A stretch of DNA of 32,494 nt from positions 1-32,494 of the forward strand of contig JANXXI010000286.1 of NCBI GenBank assembly GCA_025350695.1. The letters are read 5' to 3'. This DNA is from Acidobacteriota bacterium (GTDB lineage: Bacteria; Acidobacteriota; Terriglobia; Bryobacterales; Bryobacteraceae). The notes under the pieces were generated by a model. The model was not told the origin of the DNA. It ran no database searches and saw nothing but the letters and a program-made list of their open reading frames with translations. The number at the start of each line of letters is the position of its first letter. Position 1 is the stretch's first letter. Below, piece after piece: positions 1 through 7,932 of the stretch. Made by a program: the position numbers and the translations under genes.

Positions 1-257
1 GTAAGACACAAAACGGGCATTCCCCACGCGTTTAGTTCACTGCACGTTCTCATCACCGGGCGGGCTCAGCCTTGCCTGCTCCTCAACTTCTCACCCCCGC
101 ACCGCCGATGAGAACTTAAACAATGAACTTAAACAATCACAACTAATTCAACAAATCCCCATCGCCCTATCTATCAACCACTTACAGTCCATCCGCCCTT
201 CCCGCACACACCGGAAATTAGCATCCCCCCAGTCATACTTGAATTAGGAAAACAATC
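1..257. other. Gene-free 5' end of the window
   Basis: No convincing reading frame is visible. The stretch is rich in C and A and holds a perfect tandem 13-base duplication at 112-137. A purine-rich AGGAAAA at about 247 lies before the first gene and probably serves as its ribosome binding site. No clear -35/-10 pair stands out. Confidence 0.5.
112..137. repeat. 13-bp perfect tandem repeat, two copies
   Basis: GAACTTAAACAAT occurs at 112-124 and again directly at 125-137 without mismatch. It lies in the intergenic region before the first gene. Function is unknown; it may be a slippage duplication or a paired protein-binding site. Confidence 0.8.
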
Positions 258-707
258 ATGGAAAAACAACAGGAACCCAAACCCAAGCCCGCCACCAAGA
301 CCGACCTACTTCTCGACGTCGCCATGGAAGCCCAATACTTCCGCACCTCCACGCTCGCCGTGCCGCTGGTTCTCATCCCCAATCATCCTTTTCAAAAAGA
401 GCCCAAGCCGCTCGACGACAACTACGACTTCACCTCGTGGCTCAGTTGGCGCTGCTACAAAAAGCACGGGTTCCTCGCATCCAGCGCGTTGATCAATGCT
501 GTGATGCGCTTTCTAAAGAGTCTGGCCCTGTATGACGATACAACCCCAGTTTGGGATGTGGAAACGAAAGCCGTTGCTCTAGTAAAAAGCCCAGATGCCA
601 AGGTGCACATCGTGCACCCAATCAACATTGTTCCCGAAAAAACGGCGTCCCCAGCTATTGTCAGTCCTGCGTCGAGAGAGGTGTCAAGCGGCGGCATCGC
701 AGCCTAA
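258..707 (+). CDS. Hypothetical protein, 149 aa
   Basis: I do not recognise this protein. It starts with ATG after an AGGAAAA purine stretch at suitable distance, which supports the start. The N-terminus is Lys/Pro/Gln rich (EKQQEPKPKPATK). A central part contains a Trp/Tyr-rich segment (SWLSWRCYKK) and a short hydrophobic helix-like part (SSALINAVMRFLKSLAL). The C-terminus is low in complexity (Ala, Ser, Val). There is no signal peptide or clear membrane segment. The stop lies just before the stop of the decayed Uma2 gene on the other strand, so the two are convergent. It may be a small orphan protein of this lineage. Confidence 0.55.
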   Translation: MEKQQEPKPKPATKTDLLLDVAMEAQYFRTSTLAVPLVLIPNHPFQKEPKPLDDNYDFTSWLSWRCYKKHGFLASSALINAVMRFLKSLALYDDTTPVWDVETKAVALVKSPDAKVHIVHPINIVPEKTASPAIVSPASREVSSGGIAA

Positions 708-712
708 TTTCA

Positions 713-1230
713 TCAAGCTTGGTTTAGTTCTTGGAACAGCGGTCGGAAATCAATTTCAATTCCAGATTCGGGCAATCTCAGAGTTTTGTTATCAGGATAA
801 TGCAGCCCGTCTTGGTCGTAGCACATCACTTGTTGCTTGGCCGGATCAATAATCCATACCGCCATGACGCCAAATTTTAGGTACTCGCTAACCTTTCGCA
901 AAATATAAACGGTACTCTCGCCGGGGAGAGAATTTCAATGCAGACCAAGGGCGGAGTCGTAAGTATGGGCTCTCTCTTGTAGGGAGTCTTGATAAGGCAA
1001 AGATCCGGGATCCGGTAGAGCTTGGGTCCAAGCCGCAAGCGTTGGCTAATCAAAGGTTGAAGCATCTTTGCGAACTTCAAAAGCAGGCCGGGTCGAACTA
1101 ACAACCAACGGCGATCATGATCACCTATGACATGCTCCACGATAGAGCCGTCAGCATATTCGCAATCCGGCTACCAATATTTATTGAGGTAGTTATCAAC
1201 GGAAATAAAAGCCGTTCTCGCTATAGTCAT
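713..1230 (-). pseudogene. Decayed Uma2-family (DUF820) PD-(D/E)XK nuclease-like gene
   Basis: Three pieces on the minus strand line up with one Uma2 protein. The N-terminal piece starts at about 1230 (TIARTAFISVDNYLNKYW) and is cut by an in-frame TAG at 1171-1173. The same frame continues with PDCEYADGSIVEH and reaches RIPDLCLIK and PPLVCIEILSP, which match the Uma2 core (R-x-PD and I-E-x-LSP). Near 920-930 the frame shifts by one base, and the C-terminal part follows (KVSEYLKFGVMAVWIIDP), the usual K-x-x-EYL-x-x-GV-x-x-VW-x-x-DP block. One nonsense codon plus one frameshift argue for a true pseudogene rather than a single sequencing error. Uma2 proteins are abundant in Acidobacteriota and their role is poorly known. 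Confidence 0.8.
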
Positions 1231-1260
1231 AGTCAACCGCTCAGTATAATGGATCACGCA

Positions 1261-2718
1261 ATGGAAAATACCAACAGCTCCCGTCGAACCTTCCTCAAAG
1301 CCGCATTCGCCGCCGGTCTCCTCCCCACTCTCGGGCGCGCCGCAACCAAGCGGCCCAATATTATTTACATCATGTCCGACGATCACGCCGCCCATGCCAT
1401 CAGCGCCTACGGCAGCAAGATCAACCAGACGCCGCACATTGATCGCATCGCCAAGGAAGGCATGAAGCTGGCTAACTGCTTCGTCACAAATTCCATCTGC
1501 ACCCCCAGCCGCGCCTGCATCTTAACCGGCCAATACAGCCACTTGAATGGCGTCAAGACTCTCGCTGACAACATCGATCCCAAACGAAACACAGTCGCGA
1601 AGATGCTGCGCTCCATCGGCTATCAAACCGCCATGGTCGGCAAATGGCACCTCGGCACAAATCCGGAAGGCTTCGATTATTGGAACATTCTTCCCGGCCA
1701 GGGACTCTATCACGATCCGGTCCTCATCGAAATGGGCGAACGAAAAAAGCACACCGGTTACGCCACCGACTTGATCACTGATTTTTCGCTAGGCTGGCTC
1801 GACAAGCGCGACAAAACAAAGCCATTCTTTCTCATGTGCCATCACAAAGCGCCCCATCGCCCCTGGCAGCCGGACGCCAAACATATGGACATGTGGAAAG
1901 ACAAGGACGTCCCTGAGCCCGATAACTTATACGACGATTACTCCAATCGTTCGAATGCCGCCAAGAACGCAACCTTGCGAGTCGGCGAAAACTTCAACAA
2001 GACTGACGTCAAGGGCGACTTACCCCCGGGCCTAACCGGCAATGCGCTGCGTAAGTGGGGCTATCAGGTCTACATGAAAGATTACCTGCGCTGCGTCGCC
2101 AGCGTGGATGACAACGTTGGCCGTGTGCTCGATTACTTGGATAAACAGGATTTGGCCAAGGAAACAATCATTATCTACACCTCCGACCAGGGCTTCTTCC
2201 TGGGTGACCACGGTTGGTTCGACAAGCGCTTTATCTACGAGGAATCCTTGCGGATGCCGTTCCTGGTTCGCTATCCCGGCGCGATCAAACCCGGCTCGGT
2301 GCGCGACGAAATGGTGCTCAACATCGATTTCGCGCCCATGTTTCTCGATTACGCCGGCACAAAGGCATCTCCCGAAATGCAGGGCGTCAGCTTCCGGCCA
2401 ATCCTCGAAGGCAAGAAGCCGAAGCAATGGCGCAAGTCTATGTATTACCGCTACTGGATGCACCTCGCCGATCATGGCGTAGCTGCTCATTACGGCGTCC
2501 GGACCAATCGCTATAAGTTGATTTACTACTACGGTGAAGCGCTCGGAACGAAGGGCTCAATAGACAAGCCCACGCCCCCCGAATGGGAAATGTTCGACTT
2601 ACAAAAGGACCCGCGAGAGATGCGTAATGTTTATGCCGATCCCACTTACGCCAAGGTAGTCACGGGGCTCAAAACCGAGCTTACCCGTTTGCGCAAACAG
2701 TACGGGGATTCTGCCTAA
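1261..2718 (+). CDS. Tat-exported S1-type sulfatase
   Basis: Formylglycine-dependent sulfatase that should cleave sulfate esters, probably from polysaccharide or glycosaminoglycan-like substrates, outside the cytoplasm. From the ATG at 1261 the product is 485 aa and opens with a twin-arginine signal (SSRRTFLKAAFAAG). The longer frame to 1117 overlaps the divergent Uma2 remnant and lacks a signal at its start, so 1261 (or 1249) is preferred. Visible motifs: metal-binding SDDH near residue 38; C-T-P-S-R with Cys80, the residue converted to formylglycine; GKWHLG; and SDQG-x-x-x-GDHG in the second half for metal ligands. A TATAAT lies at 1245-1250, just before the start, so the leader may be very short. 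The gene ends by overlapping the stop of the convergent MutS-like gene. Subfamily and substrate cannot be fixed from sequence reading alone. Confidence 0.92.
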   Translation: MENTNSSRRTFLKAAFAAGLLPTLGRAATKRPNIIYIMSDDHAAHAISAYGSKINQTPHIDRIAKEGMKLANCFVTNSICTPSRACILTGQYSHLNGVKTLADNIDPKRNTVAKMLRSIGYQTAMVGKWHLGTNPEGFDYWNILPGQGLYHDPVLIEMGERKKHTGYATDLITDFSLGWLDKRDKTKPFFLMCHHKAPHRPWQPDAKHMDMWKDKDVPEPDNLYDDYSNRSNAAKNATLRVGENFNKTDVKGDLPPGLTGNALRKWGYQVYMKDYLRCVASVDDNVGRVLDYLDKQDLAKETIIIYTSDQGFFLGDHGWFDKRFIYEESLRMPFLVRYPGAIKPGSVRDEMVLNIDFAPMFLDYAGTKASPEMQGVSFRPILEGKKPKQWRKSMYYRYWMHLADHGVAAHYGVRTNRYKLIYYYGEALGTKGSIDKPTPPEWEMFDLQKDPREMRNVYADPTYAKVVTGLKTELTRLRKQYGDSA

Positions 2719-4496
2719 ACCGGAACGCCGGCCAACCGGGCAATCGCCAACGCATTCGTCTCGTTCGTGATGCCGGGCTTTAGACGGTAGTCGAAATCCA
2801 TCGGGTCCCCGCCGTCGCGCGAACCGGTGTGCACATTTACACCGCCCAGCTCGGGTACGGCGATTTCGGCCAGCGCTAAATCGTGAGTGGATAAAGCGCC
2901 AATCGCGCCGCGGTCGATCAGCGTTCGCACAACTGCCTCGGTGGCAACGCGCCGGTCGCGTGAATTTGTTCCGGCGAATATCTCGTCCACCAGAAACAGC
3001 ACTGGCGCATCGGCCGAAGCCGTCTCAAGGATCTGCCGCAGGCGGTCCACCTCCACCATGAATTTCGACTTGCCGTTCAGAAGCGAATCGGCCACCGAGA
3101 GCGAGGCGCCTACCGAAAGTCGCGACAGCCGTAACGCGCTTGCCCGCACCGGCGCCCCAGCGAACGCAAGAACGGCATTTAATCCAATGGCCCGAAGCAG
3201 TGTGCTTTTGCCCGACATATTCGAGCCACTTACTAAGTAGAACCGCGATTGGCTGTTCAGCTCGATATCGTTTCGAACGCACCCGTCAAACGGTAGCAAG
3301 GGATGACCAAGTTCCTTCGCTTCAAACATCGGTGAACCTGAGAATTCCGGAAACGAAGTGCTTGAATTCTCATAGGCATAGTTCGCCAAGGAATTCAGCG
3401 CTTCGAACTCCGCCCAGGCCTCCAGCCAAATCCGTAAAGCTGCCCCATGCTGCGTTCGCCAACTCTCAATGGCCCAGCACAATTGCGTACCTATCAGCAG
3501 AAGGATCGACGGACCGTAGAACCAATCTTTGTTTCGTTCACTCACCGCCGCCAGCAGCCGTTCCAAGTACTTCAACGCCGCGGAGCCGCCTTCTGCTTTG
3601 CCTGCAAGATCTTGTAACTTAGCGGATTGAAACCGCTGCTCTTCCATCAGGTGCAGCCCTTCCCGCAGCACTTGCGTCTCAACCGAAATTGGGCCAAGCC
3701 ACCCCAGCATCTGCTTCACCCGGTCTCTGTAGTGCAAGCCGACGGCAGCATGGAACGCCAGCAAGGGGACGGCTAAATCCCGCACCATCAGCCACGGAAT
3801 CACGCCAAGAAAGCCGGTCACGACTACGGCGATTACCAGAATTGAGCTAGCCAACACCGCCGCTCGGAGCCAGTTGCTGTAAGTAAGAGCCGGTGAATCC
3901 AACCACGAAGCAAACGTCTCCCAACTCGATTCGTTGAAGTCGAATTTGCCAAGCACGCCAAGCCTCTCGCGCAGATCCTGTTGATCTTGCAATTCGCGGA
4001 CGGCCTCTTGCCGCCCATGAGTCTCCACCATTGTGGGGACTGAAAGCAGATACCCGGCCAGCCCTCGCCGCCCGATTGATGTGCGCGCGGTGCAAAGCAA
4101 TTCAAATAAGGAGCCATGGCCCAGCACATTTAGGTCATTTGAATAGATATGGTTCGGATCGTCAAATTCCAAGCCGTCTGATCCGTTGCCGACCCACTCG
4201 CCATTGACCCTTTGCAGTGCGTGTTCATAATGGCCGCGCAGGCGCCACGTTCTGTTCACTTCTTGCCTCTGACGGCGCAGGCGTAGTCCCGCAACGGCGA
4301 TGCCGGGAACCATTAACAGAGGCACGTAAAACGGCGCCTGTTTACGGATCGCGGATACGCCAAGTATAAGCAGGAGGACAATAGCCAACAAAAGAGCGCC
4401 CGTTGCAAGGGCTGCTTGCGAGCGTGCTTCATCCAGTCCAAGTTGCAGGATGCGGATCTTTTCTGCGTACGCCGCGGCTAATTCGGAAGCAAGCAT
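2715..4496 (-). CDS. Membrane-anchored MutS-family ATPase (MutS7-like)
   Basis: 593-aa protein with a MutS-type ATPase domain at the C-terminus and membrane segments in the N-terminal half. Hydrophobic stretches lie at about residues 28-50, 56-72, 210-235 and 238-254, with another near 328-345. The ATPase has Walker A GSNMSGKST (424-432), Walker B LFLVDE (Asp504, Glu505) followed by FAGTNSRDR, and a downstream STHD switch, all typical of MutS. The mismatch-recognition domain of MutS1 is absent, so it is unlikely to be the classical repair protein. It resembles the transmembrane MutS group often called MutS7, whose role is unknown. It is the last gene of the minus-strand operon, starting 6 bases after the stop of the preceding unknown gene. 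Its stop overlaps that of the sulfatase. Confidence 0.88.
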   Translation of the reverse strand: MLASELAAAYAEKIRILQLGLDEARSQAALATGALLLAIVLLLILGVSAIRKQAPFYVPLLMVPGIAVAGLRLRRQRQEVNRTWRLRGHYEHALQRVNGEWVGNGSDGLEFDDPNHIYSNDLNVLGHGSLFELLCTARTSIGRRGLAGYLLSVPTMVETHGRQEAVRELQDQQDLRERLGVLGKFDFNESSWETFASWLDSPALTYSNWLRAAVLASSILVIAVVVTGFLGVIPWLMVRDLAVPLLAFHAAVGLHYRDRVKQMLGWLGPISVETQVLREGLHLMEEQRFQSAKLQDLAGKAEGGSAALKYLERLLAAVSERNKDWFYGPSILLLIGTQLCWAIESWRTQHGAALRIWLEAWAEFEALNSLANYAYENSSTSFPEFSGSPMFEAKELGHPLLPFDGCVRNDIELNSQSRFYLVSGSNMSGKSTLLRAIGLNAVLAFAGAPVRASALRLSRLSVGASLSVADSLLNGKSKFMVEVDRLRQILETASADAPVLFLVDEIFAGTNSRDRRVATEAVVRTLIDRGAIGALSTHDLALAEIAVPELGGVNVHTGSRDGGDPMDFDYRLKPGITNETNALAIARLAGVPV

Positions 4497-4502
4497 CTTC
4501 AG

Positions 4503-5294
4503 CTATGATACCCGTCGGTAATCAGGTAAGACCGTATCCGCCCAACCCACTAAGTCAGAAACGATCTCATCCGGTTCCATCTCAAGCCGATTCGCCAAGT
4601 ACGAAGCGAGCGAATTCTTTGCATCTTGGCGAAATTCATCGGCAGTGCCCTTTCGGCGGGAATGCAGCGGGCCGGGTTGCTGAACGTGTTTTCCCGTGAT
4701 CTTCTCCACCTCAGCCAGTATTGCCGCAGGCTCCATTCCGGCGTCATAAAATTTGCAAGCTGCTGTGGCCACCGACTGGAAAACCTCGGCCTGATAGATC
4801 ACGGTCTCCCATAATTGGCATTCATTCGGACCGGCAAACTCACCGTCGGCGAAGAATACGCCATCAAGGGTCAACCTAAGGCTCTTCACCCGGCGCTGCC
4901 ATTCATCTGCCGGCTCAACTCCCCCTTCCATAGCGAAAGTGGAGCCCCTCCATCGCTCTTGGAGAGTCGGCTGCCGCACGTCCCGATTGTCGCCCGTAAG
5001 CTTCAACGGGTTGCAAGTGACCAACCTTTTTGAGCCTGGCAGAATGGCATTCCAGTAGGTGGTCCGGGCTCGCCAATCATCCGTCATTCCGAACGGCAAC
5101 ATCAACGAAGGTATGACGCTCCCAGTGATTTGCTTTCCGCCTCCGCGTTCCTGCTGGTCCAGCCATTCAATCTCGCACTTCAGCGCCCACTCCGCGATTG
5201 GCTTCTCGCTGATATTCGCAAGCGTTGCCTGTGTGGGAGAAGATGGCGTGAGCACAACGCCAACTTGTCGAAGATCTTCGCAAAGGAATTGCAT
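4503..5294 (-). CDS. Hypothetical protein, about 263 aa
   Basis: I do not recognise a family. The preferred start is the ATG at 5294 (MQFLCEDLRQVGVVL), because GGAG lies about 10 bases upstream inside the end of the PA14 gene; the frame is open to an ATG at 5327. There is no signal peptide. The first half (about 1-170) looks like a beta-rich domain with repeated polar and aromatic strands. The C-terminal part is helical (FQSVATAACKFYDAGMEP, DEFRQDAKNSLASYLANRLEMEPDEI), ending in a short acidic helix. It is tightly coupled to the PA14 gene upstream and the MutS-like gene downstream, suggesting co-translation, but this does not reveal the function. Confidence 0.7.
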   Translation of the reverse strand: MQFLCEDLRQVGVVLTPSSPTQATLANISEKPIAEWALKCEIEWLDQQERGGGKQITGSVIPSLMLPFGMTDDWRARTTYWNAILPGSKRLVTCNPLKLTGDNRDVRQPTLQERWRGSTFAMEGGVEPADEWQRRVKSLRLTLDGVFFADGEFAGPNECQLWETVIYQAEVFQSVATAACKFYDAGMEPAAILAEVEKITGKHVQQPGPLHSRRKGTADEFRQDAKNSLASYLANRLEMEPDEIVSDLVGWADTVLPDYRRVS

Positions 5295-5298
5295 ACGT

Positions 5299-5865
5299 TC
5301 AATTCTCCGACGGTGGCAGGTAGTCATTCATATTAAAAATCCGTAAGTTGTACTGGTCCGGCCTAGCCACGGTAAGCACTAACGCAACTGTGTCTCGCGG
5401 GCCCTGAAAATATGAAACGCGTATCTTGTGGCTCCCGCTCTTCAGCTCTCTTTTGCCGTAACCAATCGCAGGCGAATGCAGTCCGTCATTGTCGATCACC
5501 AGACGCCCATCAATATAGAGCTTTGATCCATCATCGGAGGTCAAGCCGAAGTTATACTCGCCCGGCATGGCGACCCAAAACTTTCCGTTGTAGTCAATGG
5601 CGAACCATTCAAAGCGGTCAGTGACGCCAGGGAAACCAAGGTTGAAACGCTGAGGCGGAATGTTCAGGGACGTGGTGTAAAGGCTACCCACCGGCTCCAG
5701 TTTTTTGAAGTTCGGTAAATGATCCGTATTCCGCTTGAGTAAGTAAACCTTACCCTCAAGACCCGCGTTGCCAATTACGGTGACACCGAATGTAACTTGC
5801 GGCGACTCTTGCGCTTGACACGTGCCGATGGAAATAAAAACAGCGAATCGTGCTAGCCCCACCAT
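5299..5865 (-). CDS. Secreted PA14-domain protein
   Basis: 188-aa protein with an N-terminal signal peptide (LARFAVFISIGTCQAQ) and one PA14-type beta-barrel. The domain is shown by FEWFAIDYNGKF, the PGEYNFGLTSDDGSKLYIDG block (about residues 100-120), RLVIDNDG and the SHKIRVSYFQGP strand. PA14 domains bind carbohydrate or form structural modules in many secreted enzymes and adhesins. Here the domain stands alone with no catalytic partner, so it is probably a periplasmic or surface glycan-binding protein. Its start overlaps the 3' end of the enolase-superfamily gene by 13 bases, and its stop lies just behind the start of the next gene, which indicates one polycistronic message. Confidence 0.85.
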   Translation of the reverse strand: MVGLARFAVFISIGTCQAQESPQVTFGVTVIGNAGLEGKVYLLKRNTDHLPNFKKLEPVGSLYTTSLNIPPQRFNLGFPGVTDRFEWFAIDYNGKFWVAMPGEYNFGLTSDDGSKLYIDGRLVIDNDGLHSPAIGYGKRELKSGSHKIRVSYFQGPRDTVALVLTVARPDQYNLRIFNMNDYLPPSEN

Positions 5866-7103
5866 TTCTCGCCGTCTGCCAAATGCGCCTTGGCCACATC
5901 CGGATTGATGTCCACGCCCAGGCCGGGCTTGTCGTTTACTTTGATGAAGCCCTCGACGATATACGACCCATCAATGATCAACAACTGATCCATCCAACCG
6001 CGCTGTCCTGTGACAGTCTCGCAAGCAATGTAGTCGCGAATCGACGCGCCCCATTGGCAGGTTGCCCAAGTGTTTAACTGGCTGCCAGTGTTGTGATTCG
6101 CCATCGGAAGACCCCACACATCGGCCATGTCGGCGATGCGCTTGGTCTCAAGAAAGCCGCCTGAGTTACGAAGGTCAGGATGCAAAATATCGCAGCCCTG
6201 GTTGATGATGAAGTCCTTGAACCCTTGGCGGCGCGCCAGATTTTCTCCGGTGCAAATCGGCACGCGGGCCGATGCGCAAAGGCGTTTCCAGGAATCGGAA
6301 TATTCAACGCCAAGTGGATCTTCCAACCACATTGGCTTGATGCCCTCCACGGCCTCGGCTAACTGGATCGAGGTCCGCAGATCGTATTCCCAGTGGTTAT
6401 GCACCATGATGTCGTGATCAAATCCCATTGCCTCGCGGCAGTTTTCGTAGCCTTGCCGAATCTGGATCAACTCCTTTACAGTAAGTAGACGATTGCTCTT
6501 GTCGCGGGACTTATCCGTAGCTTGCGTCGTATGCGGAAATCCGAACTTATGGCCAGTGAACCCGGCCTTGTCCTCTTTGCATTTGGCCGCCCATTCACGG
6601 CATGAATCCTTGTCCAACATGTTCTTCGGGGCAGCGTGATCGTACACTCGCACACGGTCTCGAAACTTGCCGCCAAGGAGAGTCGTTACCGGTTGACCGA
6701 GTAACTTGCCCGCAAGATCCCACAGCGCCATTTCGATGCCGCTAGCTGCACGTAGAAAGTTATGAGCAGATCCGTCGGTACGCGTGCCGCTCAGGTTGGG
6801 AGTGCGGTCACCCATCGTGGTGAAGAGCGTATCTATCTGAAGAGGGTCCTTGCCAATCAGCCAATTCTTGATATCGTGGATCTGTTCCTTGACGCCGACG
6901 CCCGGCGACCCATACGCTTCGCCGATGCCGAAGACGCCTTGATCGGAAACGATCTTGACCAACAGGTAAGTACGCTGGCCGGTAAGGACCATCGTCTGGA
7001 CATCGCGTATCTTGAACCGCTTACTCTCAGCGGCGGCCAAACGATGGAAGCCGGACAGAAACAGTGGTGCGGAGAGAGGTAGAAATTGGCGGCGGGTTAG
7101 CAT
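5853..7103 (-). CDS. Tat-exported mandelate racemase/galactonate dehydratase-like enolase-superfamily protein
   Basis: 416-aa member of the mandelate racemase / muconate lactonizing enzyme group, related in layout to galactonate dehydratases that dehydrate sugar acids. A twin-arginine signal is at the N-terminus (TRRQFLPLSAPLF, RR at 4-5), unusual for this normally cytoplasmic family but seen in Acidobacteriota and Planctomycetota. Residues that can be placed: Lys186 (HKFGF), Glu261 (WLEDP), Glu287 (TGEN), Asp310 (HPD) and His337 (NHNTGS). The first metal-ligand position, normally Asp in a V-D-x-H motif, reads V-H-N-H (234-237), so metal binding or activity may differ. It is followed with overlap by the PA14 gene and preceded 17 bases upstream by a small secreted protein gene. 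Confidence 0.85.
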   Translation of the reverse strand: MLTRRQFLPLSAPLFLSGFHRLAAAESKRFKIRDVQTMVLTGQRTYLLVKIVSDQGVFGIGEAYGSPGVGVKEQIHDIKNWLIGKDPLQIDTLFTTMGDRTPNLSGTRTDGSAHNFLRAASGIEMALWDLAGKLLGQPVTTLLGGKFRDRVRVYDHAAPKNMLDKDSCREWAAKCKEDKAGFTGHKFGFPHTTQATDKSRDKSNRLLTVKELIQIRQGYENCREAMGFDHDIMVHNHWEYDLRTSIQLAEAVEGIKPMWLEDPLGVEYSDSWKRLCASARVPICTGENLARRQGFKDFIINQGCDILHPDLRNSGGFLETKRIADMADVWGLPMANHNTGSQLNTWATCQWGASIRDYIACETVTGQRGWMDQLLIIDGSYIVEGFIKVNDKPGLGVDINPDVAKAHLADGEKWWG

Positions 7104-7120
7104 GCGCTACCCAGTATATG

Positions 7121-7504
7121 TCACTTCCGCTTGGCTTCAAATGTGGTGTTGCCCGCTGGGTTGCTGATCGTGCCCTTGATCATGGCTCCAACCACTTCCC
7201 CTTCGTAGGAGGATTTCCGATCACCTGTTTTTGTGACCAACACGGTTCTGAAAGAAAACTTCTTGCCGTCGAGTTTGCCATCCAAAACATCAATCGGTTT
7301 TCCAGCTTGACCGTTGATTGTAACAATGATCGACCCAGTGAGTTTATTGCCTACAGCTTTCAAGTTGAAGGCCTGAGTCATCATTTGTTTTTGGCCCCTC
7401 AACTCCACCTCTCGTTCGTTTAGCCATGCCCCGTCGATCACATTGGCCAAGCTTGCGCTCACGAGCAAAGTAAAACAAATCAACAAGTTAGAAAATCTCT
7501 TCAT
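7121..7504 (-). CDS. Small secreted hypothetical protein, 127 aa
   Basis: The product has a clear Sec signal peptide (MKRFSNLLICFTLLVSASLA) and a beta-strand-rich mature part of about 107 residues, with alternating hydrophobic residues (LTGSIIVTINGQ, FSFRTVLVT, VGAMIKGTISN) as in small lipocalin-like or beta-barrel proteins. Such short proteins recur in Acidobacteriota and Planctomycetota next to secreted carbohydrate enzymes; a ligand is not known. It is the first gene of the five-gene minus-strand cluster and ends 17 bases before the enolase-superfamily gene. No strong -35/-10 pair was found upstream on the minus strand. Confidence 0.75.
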   Translation of the reverse strand: MKRFSNLLICFTLLVSASLANVIDGAWLNEREVELRGQKQMMTQAFNLKAVGNKLTGSIIVTINGQAGKPIDVLDGKLDGKKFSFRTVLVTKTGDRKSSYEGEVVGAMIKGTISNPAGNTTFEAKRK

Positions 7505-7573
7505 AGCGCATCCAGCTTAAGCGAGAAACCGGGGGAGCGCCAGCAAACTGATGGGTCAGTACGGTTAGTCCGG

Positions 7574-7602
7574 GCGAGCTACTTCTTGGGTTTTTCTTCG
7601 AT
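7574..7602 (-). pseudogene. Remnant of the 3' end of an RND adaptor gene
   Basis: The 26 bases 7574-7599 match 9542-9567, the stop region of the intact efflux adaptor gene, at all but two positions. Read on the minus strand they encode I-E-E-K-P-K-K-stop, against M-E-E-K-P-K-K-stop in the intact gene. The similarity fades outside this core. It marks a duplicated end of the adaptor gene. Confidence 0.55.
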
Positions 7603-7748
7603 TCTTGAGTGTTGACATCTTGTTTCATGCTCCCAATTGTGGCATGCGTGCGTCGACGGTCAAGCGATCCAAAGTTGTAACTTGTTAAGCGGGCAGCGTA
7701 ATTTTGTTGTGGAATGGTTGCAATTGTGGAAAGGGCAAAGGTTGAGTA

Positions 7749-7869
7749 GGATAAGCATCTTCGATTGGGTTATTCACGTCTCCATTAACAAAAGCGACGA
7801 CGCAATCAAAACCTTAACTCCCGCGCTCTCAACGGAGCCACGCATGCCAGTAACCGATTGATATTCGCC
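7749..7869 (-). pseudogene. Remnant of the 3' end of a Uma2 gene
   Basis: This segment is a diverged copy of 8825-8958, the end of the intact Uma2 gene and its downstream flank. The last 21 bases (7849-7869) are identical to 8938-8958, and the rest aligns with substitutions and small gaps. Read on the minus strand it gives GEYQSVT followed by a degraded version of the Uma2 tail ending near V-K-V-L-I-A-S-S-L, against S-K-I-T-I-A-S-L-F-A-I. No upstream part of the gene remains. Confidence 0.65.
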
Positions 7870-7932
7870 GTGTCCCGTTAATGAGCGACGCGGCGGTGTC
7901 TTGCACCGGCTGATCGAAAGCTATAGGACTGA

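Noticed and set aside
1117-1260. Longer start for the sulfatase
   Set aside because: It would overlap the divergent Uma2 remnant and put 48 residues before the twin-arginine signal.
2032-2490. 152-codon minus-strand open frame
   Set aside because: Antisense to the sulfatase with its intact motifs.
7612-7640. TTGACA with 17-base spacing on the plus strand
   Set aside because: The matching -10 is AATTGT, a poor match, and no gene follows.
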